A model generated the notes under the pieces. It was not told the DNA's origin. It saw nothing but the letters and a program-made list of their open reading frames with translations, and did not search any database. From NCBI GenBank assembly GCA_037974335.1, contig CM075724.1, positions 62,522,470 through 62,586,469 on the forward strand: a stretch of DNA of 64,000 bases, in the 5' to 3' direction. The translations under genes and the position numbers were made by a program. Source of the DNA: Prionace glauca. Its lineage: Eukaryota > Chordata > Chondrichthyes > Carcharhiniformes > Carcharhinidae. Shown here in pieces: positions 56,103-64,000 of this stretch (positions within the stretch are counted from its first letter, which is position 1; the number at the start of each line of letters is the position of its first letter).

Positions 56103-56142
56103 CTGTGTAAGCAATCCCCAGGGTCAGTATAAATGGAAGCAT
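56103..56142 (-). pseudogene. Locus 2 exon 1: signal peptide
   Basis: The 40-nt exon encodes MLPFILTLGIAYT and leaves in phase 1 at a GTACCT donor, matching the phase of the V exon acceptor. Hydrophobic throughout, as a leader should be. The next upstream sequence gives no better start. Confidence 0.6.
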
Positions 56143-56339
56143 GTCAGACAACGGAAGTTGAATGAATGAATGCAATCAAGCAAAGGACAACAGGTAGTTC
56201 GGACTGAGTGATTTTATAAAAGGCCAGAGGAGAAATATGTCAGAGGCTGGTGTCATCATGTGCAGTGATGTGGTTTGAGTAAACCCATGCATTTCTTCAG
56301 ATCAGATTTATAAAGACGCTTCTTGTGACAATGGCCGTG

Positions 56340-56480
56340 TAAATCGCGGAGTCTAACCCGAAACTCTAACCCTAACTCCAACCACTCGCCCAACCCCTAA
56401 TACTAATCGCGAACGTTAAGACACGGACACAAATTCTATCAAACTAACGCTTAATCTTAAAACGCTACTAACCCTGCTAA
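56340..56480 (+). repeat. Degenerate telomere-like tract
   Basis: 'ctctaaccctaactccaacc' and later 'ctactaaccctgctaaacc' resemble decayed (TAACCC)n. Only two exact units remain, so chance is possible. Confidence 0.35.
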
Positions 56481-56664
56481 ACCAACATGCTAGAAGAAAA
56501 ACTAGATGGATATTGCTTTTTTTTAAAGCTAGAAATGCGTATTCTCTCATGTGGATTACTGGCTAGTGATTACGATGAAACAGTGTTGTTGGCTCCCTGT
56601 TGCTGTTCAGATCTGATAGAAGTACTAGAAATCTTCTTGCTCCACTTGTTTCATACAAAATTAA

Positions 56665-57060
56665 TACAAAAGCATGGATGTACTGCTGAGGCTTTATAAT
56701 GTTTTGGTCATACCACACTTGGAGCAATATTTGGGAGCAATTTTCAGCCCGTATCTAAGGAAGGATGTGCTGGCCTGGCGAGGGTCCAAAGGAGGTTTAC
56801 GAGAATGAAAAGCTTGACGAATGATGAGCATTTGAGGGCTCTACCTCTGTATTCGATGGAATTTAGAAGGATGATGGGAGATCTCACTGAAACTTACAGA
56901 ATACCGAAAGGCCGGATAGTGTGGATATGGGGAATGCGTGAATCCTTTTAGAGAGTTTCTTTGCTTAATTTTTAAAATCTTATTTGAGAGCGTATGGGGC
57001 TGAATATTCGGGTTGGGAAAGTATCTAGTGTAATATCGGGTGAACTTCTAGGATTGGGGA
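56665..57060 (+). mobile_element. CR1 RT C-terminus relic
   Basis: Plus frame: SMDVLLRLYNVLVIPHLEQY, then LRKDVLAW and YSMEFRRMMGDLTETYR. Matches the C-terminal RT block of intact copies; lightly broken. Confidence 0.8.
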
Positions 57061-57104
57061 TGAGGTGAATGATTGAGGGGAAAACAATTATTTAGGAGCT
57101 TGAT

Positions 57105-57290
57105 ATTTTTCACTGATCATTTAGCATCGTTAATCCACTTAACCTGGGTGTGGGGGAGGAAACCAACACCCGGAGAAAGCCCACAGAGAGACAGGGAGAA
57201 TGTACTAATGCAACCCAAGGTTGGAATCGGATGAGGGTCACTGGTGCTGTGTTAGTATGTTCTAACCACTGTGCTGCTGGATATGAGTCA
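57105..57290 (-). mobile_element. HE1-like SINE, diverged
   Basis: 'cagcagcacagtggttagaa' start on the minus strand, core 'gtttcctcccccacacccag'. Partial. Confidence 0.65.
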
Positions 57291-57796
57291 CTGCTCTGAG
57301 AATGCCTTGGATTAAAATGTTTCACCTTGCCAGTCCTCATTCAACTCTATCTTCCCACCCACAAGCCTCTGAGGCCTCTGTGCTCCTGCAATTCTGGCTT
57401 GATATTCAACTTTGGGGTGCATGTAAAATGTGCGATAGTATCAACTGCTTGTCACACACCCGCTGATAAATCGGATGGGATGTAATGTTGGCAAACATTC
57501 AGCTGCCACCTCTTTTAAATATGACGTTTATCCATTTTTTGTGTCTTTCTTTAACTATTATCATTTTAATACATATCCAGTGCATAATGGATCCTTTACA
57601 TATTTTAATACTTGTCAGAAAGTTGGAAGTCACTATTGTGTACTAGGAAGGATAGCATCCTTAAAAGTTTTTATCCTTGGTCAACATAGTAAGAATACTA
57701 GATATAGTAGCAAGAGCAGGCCCTAAGGTCCTTCGAATCTGCTTTATCACTCAAGAATATGATGGTTATCACCCCACATTCTGCTCCACACTCATG

Positions 57797-57971
57797 CAGT
57801 GCCGGATTTAGGCATAAGCTAAACAAGCTCCAGCTTAGGGCCTCACAACCCTCAGGGGCCTCACAAAATTTCAGAAGGTTTACAATGAAGAGAACATTTA
57901 AAAGCAGATATCAGAAAAGAAAAAGAAACCACCAACTTGACAAGCAAATGAAAAAATTAAATCCGGCACTG
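57797..57971 (+). mobile_element. Short hAT-like DNA transposon derivative
   Basis: Perfect 14-bp terminal inverted repeats: CAGTGCCGGATTTA at the left, TAAATCCGGCACTG at the right. Between them lies a start-like coding piece MKRTFKSRYQKRKRNHQLDK, resembling the basic N-terminus of hAT transposases. At 175 bp it is an internally deleted, non-autonomous copy. No clear 8-bp target duplication was seen. Confidence 0.7.
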
Positions 57972-58087
57972 TTTCCAGGGTATACTATATTGTAATCTAT
58001 GAGAGAGGTCAAGCCAGCCAAATGATAAATATGTAATCAGTGGGTGCATTCATTTGAAAATAATTTGTACTGTTGTAAAAATCAACC

Positions 58088-58859
58088 TGTTTTAACCCTT
58101 ATACGGTGGACAAATAACTTTGAGTAGACGTCTTATTAGTACAAACAATATTTATTTAAACCCACACAATCAATAATCACCCACCCGACCAACAATAAGT
58201 TATCTTATAGAAAATATTAGAATTCAAGTACAATACAAGACCTTGACTTAACTTTGCGTGACTGACAAGTCCCCAAACAGATAGTGGCCTTTATCTCTGC
58301 ACTGGTCTTGGTAGTTGTCTGCGTAGTCTGGTCCTTTAGCCTGGTGTGGTACCCTGGCTCTGGTCTTCTTTCTTTCCTCCCTTCTCAGGTGTGGTGGCTC
58401 TCTGTCATTGTAGCTTGTTCGTGGGGATCAGAGAGAGAGAGAGCGATTCCTGGTTGTGCAGCATCCTTTATACCCCATTTGGCTTCACGCCCTTTTTTTG
58501 GCCATTGCCAATCAATTGATCAGGACTTGATCACCCTGATCGATAAGAGTCCAATCAGGTGCTACCACACCGATCTCTGGGTGTGTCCCCAGTGGCCATG
58601 CCTGTAGGTGTTGTAGGCACATAGGTCACATACCTTCCTCCTAAATAAGGATTCACGGTGCCTTTACGTCTGGCACACAACCCAGTGTGATCAGAAAGTC
58701 TCTTTCATCCTGGAGATGGCCCATATCCTGTGTATTCACTCATCAGGGTTGCAGCCTGTTTGTCTCTGTCTTTAAACTGCAGCCTGTCAGTTTAGTTTCT
58801 TGCCCAGTTATCCCAGAGTGCTTTACAAAACGCCATTTTAGATGGCCGGTTTGGCTACA
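58088..58859 (-). mobile_element. Candidate 3' LTR of the retrovirus fossil
   Basis: On the plus strand it runs TGTTTTAACCC to GGCTACA, i.e. TG...CA ends. A purine-rich AAAGGGGGGAC tract lies just inside on the env side. Minus strand has GTATAAAGG as a TATA-like box and AATAAA near the far end. About 770 bp. Confidence 0.65.
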
Positions 58860-59271
58860 GTCCCCCCTTTGATCCTGAACGCAAAGCGTGATGGATCACA
58901 AATTCAGGACCAATATCTGTCAGGAATTCCCCAATCACTCAACAGTCAAGCAAGGCCCAGGTATTGACATGTACCGTAATAATGCATCCCTACAACATAT
59001 TCCAGAAGCTACAGACAACAACAGTCTACAATATAAATACAAACAACCACATATTCTAAACCCCATTATTACAATAAGCTAGTTACCCACAAATACAGAC
59101 AATCAGATATTCCAAACACCAAACAAATAAATTAATTATAAACCAACATTTAAACAAACATTAGAATAAAGTATTCGCATATCTGAGACACATTTTGGTA
59201 GTAGAATTTCTAATGGCTCATTAATATAAATGGTAAAATGGCAGCCTTCCCATAAACATTGTTCTACTGAA

Positions 59272-60340
59272 TTAGAGGAGCCATGATTCAAGGGCGAACC
59301 CTACATTCTGCCTCCGGGTCATCCTCTTTTTCCATCGGCTGAATTGGACTGTGAGGATGATCAGATATACTAGGATAAACAAAATTAGTACTACAGCCAG
59401 GTGTGACATTAAGCGAACAAATGGATGGATTTGGATGTTTGAGCCCCAGTTCCAAAGGTCATCCCACCAAGTGGTGACTTTGATTTCTTTAATCCTCTTT
59501 TTTACCTCTTGGGTCTGCTGTACTACTTTGGTGAAGGTTCTGTGGGCTGTAGCCAATTTTGCCCGAATCAGGTTCAATTCCTCCGGCAGGAGGTTTAAGC
59601 TTGTATCATATTTCTCATGGTACTCCCCTAGAGTCTGTTGGAGCTCGTCAGTGGCGTTCACATCTATCCTCTCCCTCTTATGAATGTCTATTAGTTGAAT
59701 GAGGCCCACTCTGGCTGGTATGTCTGGTTTGATGCAGAATGTAGTGTTAGTAATGTTACAATGGGTTGTGCATACTGATATTGTTTCAGGGAGGTGGTAA
59801 GACAGTATCTCCCTGCTCCTTTGTAAGCTACCCGAGTTATGTCTGTGTCTAGGTTACGAGCTTCTACTGAGCAATTTAGGCTGGTGTTTTTTCTGAAGCC
59901 ACACAGTGCATGCTTATTTAAATCATACAAGATTTTCCCTGTGTTTAAGTATCAACCCATTTTGGGGCCCTGGAGTGGTTTCAGGACAAGTGGAGATTGG
60001 TGTGCCAACAGTTGGTCTTAACCCATTCTTAATTTCATAGTAGTTATACTCGTTCTGAATAACCTTCTTTCCTAATTCCAGCCCTTTTCTGGACCATAGG
60101 CTAGACAGGCTAGCTCCATGCACCCATGGTTAGTGTATGCCCACCAGTCACTAGTGAGGATGGTCCTTAGGAAGCAGTAATCAGAGCTCCTATTATCTTT
60201 CCTGTACACCACTCCTTGGATATTACATCCATTGGTGATACTCTTATTGGGGTGTACCCATAGGATGCCATCCTCACATTTGCCTGCTTCTGGTGGGATG
60301 AACCACATATATCCAGGGTATCATAGGCTGCTCTTCTGCT
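59272..60340 (-). pseudogene. Fossil env region
   Basis: Surface-part traces (IPPEAGKCEDGILWVHP, NGCNIQGVVYRK) precede a transmembrane subunit-like portion with LNLLPEELNLIRAKL heptads, WWDDLWNWG and an apolar anchor LAVVLILFILVYLII followed by a basic tail. Broken, with a few breaks. Assigned by order and membrane anchor, not by a known family match. Confidence 0.6.
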
Positions 60341-60804
60341 CTTTGGTTGAGGTGGTGTCTGTGGTTCAGTCTGAGACGAGGAATCCCAGATAGCAGAGAA
60401 GTATGTCGTTCATTCTAGGGGAGATCAAGGTAGCACCTGTTAATTCTTATTAATATCTGATTCTCTTTCCAATTTCATTACAAGAATGTCATATGACTCC
60501 CCCCCCAACTTTTTCCAAAAAAAACCAAAGAAATAAGTAAATGAATAATAAAGGCCCAATAGTGTCATACGAAGGGTTGGTTGGCAATCAGTGTTTAATG
60601 GGGTTGAGTGGGGTAAGGAATTTGCAGAGCGTGAAAATAAAATGTCAATTGGGTGATGCGTGGAATGGGTGGATAAAGCTATTTACAATCTGGAGTGTGA
60701 TGTCCTGGTTCTTCCTGAGTGAAGGGACCTTACTTGGGCAGGCTTTGGCTGCCAGGCTCCATCCCTGGTAGTGAGCGCTGGGTCAAACGGTTCTCAGATA
60801 TAGA

Positions 60805-60998
60805 TATAGAACCCTACAGTGCAGAAACAGGCCCTTCGGCCCATTGAGTCTACACCGAACACAATCCCACCCAGACCCTATCCCCATATCCCTACACATT
60901 TTACCTGCTAATCCCTCTAACCTACACATCCCAGGATACTAAGGGGCAATTTTAGCATAGCCAATGAACCTAACCCGCACATCTTTGGACTGTGGTGC
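60805..60998 (-). mobile_element. SINE fragment inside the retrovirus fossil
   Basis: 'caggcccttcggcccattga' and 'aacctaacccgcacatcttt' are the 3' half of HE1-like SINEs. It lies between env and gag, so it postdates integration. Confidence 0.75.
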
Positions 60999-61755
60999 CG
61001 TAGGGAGTAAGGCTTGTGGGTTCCCCATCCTTTTCGTCGGGGTGCCCGGGCCATGGTTTTATTCCTGAAGCTCTGTAAATTGGAGCGGGGACCGTGGGTG
61101 TATCTGTTGGTCCTGGGGATACTGGGTGGGGGTTGTAGCGGCTTGTCGGGCTGGTCCTGCGAGGGACATGGGTTGGGGTCCATCGTCAGAACCTCTGAGA
61201 TGGTCGTGTGGGGTAGTTGGGTGGTGCCCTACAGTCCCGGGCAAAATGGTTGAGTTGCCCACAGGTCCAACACTGTACTTGTGGGCGTGGGCCTCTGGGC
61301 TCAACTCTATATCGTTCTCGGTGTCGGGGATTGGGCCTATGTTCTGTGTGGCCTTGTGGTCCCCTGTGTCGGCGATCAGCAGGGTTGTAATGGGTGTGCA
61401 GGGTTTGCTGGTATTCTAAAATTTGGTGCCCTACAATCTCGGTCCCGAGTGTCCCGACTGCCCACAATTAAAACATGTCCCTCTATCTCTCCCTGGGGCT
61501 GCTGTGTAAGGTAGACCTGTACTTCTCTGGTATTGGTGATCCCTTCTACCTTCGTTTCTCCATACTGGACCCTGACTAGCCTTCATCGGAAGCATTTTTG
61601 CCTCCTTTTCTGGCCGTGACGTTGGGGTTCCCTGAACTTCCTGTTCCCAGATTCGAGCTAAGCGTCGGAGAACCCACGCTTCATTGTGTGTGATTTCTGC
61701 AGGGTCAAAATTAGCACAGGCTTTCTTACCTTCCTCTGTAGCATGCGATACTAAC

Positions 61756-62268
61756 AAAGAACAAAGAACAACCCAGCACGGGAAACAGGCCCTTCGGCCC
61801 AACGAGCCCGCGCCGCCACATCACCCTACACCTATTCTACCCTGCATATCTATGAATGGAACCCTACTCAGTCAGATTCAGGGAAGAAATAGTGTCAATT
61901 TGGTAAAAACCGATTAGCCTGAGAGCACATCTTTGGGGTGTGGGAGGAAACCGGAGCGCCCGGAGGAAACCCACGCAACCACAGGGAGAATGCGCAAACT
62001 CCCACAGACACAGGCCCAAATCCATGGGCCTGCACAGCCAGCAGTGCTAGTCACTGAGCTGTTGCGGCGCCCATCTACCGGTCCAGGATCAAGCACACAC
62101 ACCGACATGAAGTACGAGGCCACTCCTGGAACTTCCAAGAGCAGCCCACGCACGACCCGCCGTGTGAATGCCCCTCGTTTGACACGAGGTGGACCTCCAC
62201 CTGTGGAATAAAGACAAAAATATTAATCTTACAAAATATTAATCTTACAAAAATATTAATCTTACACT
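61756..62268 (-). mobile_element. HE1-like ~490-bp SINE module inside gag
   Basis: Near-identical to 10870-11366. Its head GTAAGATTAATATTTT is repeated three times here at 62220-62268, and the (ttctttg) tail is at 61756. Flanks both read ACTAA, a possible short target duplication. Confidence 0.85.
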
Positions 62269-62408
62269 AATGTCCTAGCCCATTTGGATGAATCAGTTTC
62301 ATTTAATCTAACCCGATCTAATTCCCCATATACTCCTGTGAAGTGGATCCACAAACGACTGGCAAAGGCAGTTGGATGTTCCCCTTTCCTCTGTCTGCAT
62401 TTATTTAA

Positions 62409-62667
62409 TGATGTGGGTATGCCGGCGTTGGACTGGTGTAAACACAGTAAAAAGTCTAACAACACCAGGTTTTAGTCCAACCGATTTATTTGATAATATT
62501 CTCACAAGCAAGCAAGCTTTCAAGGGGGCTGCCTCTTCGTCAGGTGAATGCCAGAACTCTCCATTCACCTGACGAAGAGGCAGCCCCCTCGAAAGCTTGC
62601 TTGCTTGTGAGAATATTATCAAATAAATCGGTTGGACTAAAACCTGGTGTTGTCAGACTTTTTACTG
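62409..62667. repeat. Near-perfect palindromic foldback element inside gag
   Basis: Arms of about 100 bp ('aataaatcggttggactaaa' mirrored by 'tttagtccaaccgatttatt', and so on) meet at 'ccagaactct'. A 13-bp direct repeat TGCATTTATTTAA flanks it at 62396-62408 and 62668-62680. Same family as 33965-34201. Confidence 0.9.
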
Positions 62668-64000
62668 TGCATTTATTTAACCCATCTACAGGATCCCCTT
62701 TATTAAATCCTATCACAGTCAATATCGCGTCCTTAATTCCGTTTAATGTTCCTTCCCCAACATTTTGAGGGGCTGGCAGGGCAGAGTGTACAGACTTGCT
62801 TAAGCACATGACTATCAGCTTCACGTCCTCTCTCTCATCTAGCCCATGCATTATCTTTTGCTGCCTAACGTCCTCAAAGAAACTGTATGGGTCAGCCGAT
62901 GGCTCAAAAGTTTTGATTTTATTTGCGATCTCAGCCAATTGTGCCACTGTAAATGGAGTCGTGTATGTAACAGCTGAGTCCTGACCCCCTCCTGTCCGAC
63001 GTTCAGTCGTCATAGGGTACATCGGTACTGGAGGTAAATCTGGGGGTGCCGTGGGTATGACCTCCCCTGGGAAAGATGGTGGTGGACCCCAACCCTCGGT
63101 TTGCATAACATAAAGTCTAGCATTCTCCTTTAACTCTCCCCAGTCTGCACTCTCTATCCCCTTTTCCTCTTCTGTCCCGAAGGCACACATAAATCCATTT
63201 TGAACTGATAATAGGGATTCCAGCCTTGAGATTTCTCGTTGGCATTTGGAGCGGTCAGCAGTTGCTTGTCTCTGTTCTTTACTGGCTTGATGTAGAGATT
63301 TTATAGCAGCCTGCAGATCAGTGCACTTAGCTTCCAATCGTGCTACTGCCTGCTCAGCTTCATCTCTGGCCAAGACAGCACGCTGGGCATCTTGGTAGGC
63401 TCTCTCATACTGGGTTTGGAAATTGCCCAGATGTAATAAATTTGCCTGGTTAGTTTGCCTTAATTCATCTATCTCTCTGTCCTTTTCGGCTTTTATCTGT
63501 TCTATCCTCTCCTGCTGCTTTTCCTTTAGTCTCTTGATCTCCTCCTCCTTTTCCACCTGTGCCTGTTTTGATTCCTCCAGTGCCTTACGTATCTCTATGT
63601 CCTTTTCGGCTTTTATCTCCTCCAATTCCTTACGAACTGTGTTTAACTCCTTTTCTGTACCTAGCAGCTGTCCGAAGCAGCTCACAATAGCAATCTGTTT
63701 CTCATATTTGTCTGCCCGTTTTCCCTGAACTTTCCTTAGATCATCCCAATACTTCTGCCCTAGGGATCCCGGTCCCGTCTCAGTATTGGCACAAGATTCT
63801 GCCCATAGGAGCCACCCTTTCTTCTTAATATATTCCCTGATTTTTTTTCCCCATATGGGACACTTCTCTGGCTCTATACTGTTTTCTGCCATTCTATATT
63901 TAATGACAAGGGGTAGGGAGGCAATTGGACTGCGGGTACAGCTTTATGCTATGTTCCAGTCCTAATCCCTCTGGGTTCTAATACAAACCTACAGAGTTTA

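Larger units (their letters stand above)
53336..56142 (-). pseudogene. Second SIRP/NKp30-like V-C1 receptor locus with basic TM, probably pseudogene
   Basis: Seen: exons at 56103-56142 (signal), 55625-55939 (V), 53715-54013 (C1) and 53336-53450 (TM), with the same order and junction phases as locus 1. The V exon stays in one frame but has a TGA immediately after the conserved core Trp, where locus 1 has Trp-Trp. The C1 exon is 299 nt, one base short of the expected frame, with the shift near the middle of the second half. The TM contains Arg-His in its outer half (LLLCRHLAVLL). Known: a basic residue in the TM is how activating receptors (NKp30, SIRP-beta) dock an ITAM adaptor. Inferred: a dead, formerly activating-type partner of the inhibitory locus 1. 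Two independent disruptions make assembly error less likely than decay, but raw reads could change this. Confidence 0.75.
61150..63892 (-). pseudogene. Fossil gag region with two later insertions
   Basis: Starts MAENSIEPEKCPIWGKKI, followed by a long E/K/Q-rich coiled coil (about residues 95-240), a proline-rich stretch, capsid-like TVAQLAEIANKIKTFEP, QRKGEHPTAFASRLWIHFTG, and nucleocapsid knuckles CFNCGQSGHSG and CWTCGQLNHFARDC. Broken. Interrupted by the foldback element at 62409-62667 and the SINE module at 61756-62268. Confidence 0.75.
58088..64000 (-). mobile_element. Endogenous retrovirus fossil, broken, runs off right edge
   Basis: Parts on the minus strand, from right to left: leader region (63893-64000), gag (61150-63892), env (59272-60340), purine-rich tract and 3' LTR (58088-58870). 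No pol was recognised. The 5' LTR would lie beyond the window. Gag has a coiled-coil region and two CCHC knuckles; env has a membrane anchor. Class is uncertain, most like gamma/epsilon-type by gag layout. It is broken, with several breaks, and contains later SINE and foldback insertions. Age moderate. Confidence 0.8.

Noticed and set aside
60072-60308. Possible secreted host protein (Cys and Trp-rich)
   Set aside because: It lies in order with the env anchor region, LTR and gag on the same strand, so it is read as part of the retrovirus fossil.
61756-62268. Reading the ~490-bp module as a solo LTR
   Set aside because: Its ends are not TG...CA; it has a (ttctttg) tail and an HE1-like core, which fits a SINE or LINE 3' region better.

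Overview
The window reads as cartilaginous-fish (shark-type) nuclear DNA. It is non-coding-rich and packed with CR1-clade LINEs whose 3' ends carry the 'aacataag / gagcaggagtaggcc' tail, tRNA-derived HE1-like SINEs, foldback repeats and old retroelement debris. Genes are split by GT-AG introns and there is no bacterial or viral-genome organisation. No rRNA, tRNA gene or CRISPR array is visible. Species assignment is inference from repeat style only.

The two things that matter are two immunoglobulin-superfamily receptor loci, both on the minus strand and about 22 kb apart. Locus 1 (18172..28904) can be assembled exon by exon with consistent splice phases into a complete 385-residue type I membrane protein: signal peptide, V domain ending in a J-like strand, C1 domain, neutral transmembrane segment, and a tail built from three homologous exons, each with two tyrosine motifs (ITIM, ITIM-like or ITSM-like). 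This is the layout of an inhibitory SIRP-like receptor. Locus 2 (about 53336..56142, perhaps to 51390) has the same signal/V/C1/TM exon layout and splice phases. Its transmembrane segment carries Arg-His, as in activating paired receptors, but its V exon has an in-frame stop and its C1 exon a one-base frame change, so it is called a pseudogene. Together they look like the remains of an inhibitory/activating receptor pair.

Region by region: 1-10.9 kb holds degraded CR1 and SINE pieces and an inverted GC-rich repeat. 10.9-15.7 kb is a nearly full-length CR1 (ORF1 with zinc finger and esterase, then endonuclease and RT) with a two-unit tandem 5' region. 15.7-18.1 kb is unclassified GC-rich repeat DNA with a perfect 19-bp hairpin. 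18.2-29.2 kb is receptor locus 1, its introns holding LINE, SINE and foldback relics. 29.2-32.3 kb is mostly unassigned. 32.3-38.1 kb is a nest of LINEs, including a 5'-truncated CR1 with an intact 776-codon ORF at 35474..37804. 38.1-45.1 kb holds old repeats, a 140-bp tandem duplication and a CA microsatellite. 45.1-49.6 kb has further LINE copies. 50-56.2 kb is receptor locus 2. 56.3-58 kb has telomere-like relic sequence, a CR1 end and a small hAT-type element with 14-bp terminal inverted repeats. 58.1-64 kb is a minus-strand endogenous retrovirus fossil (LTR, env, gag), broken and itself hit by SINE and foldback insertions, and running off the right edge.
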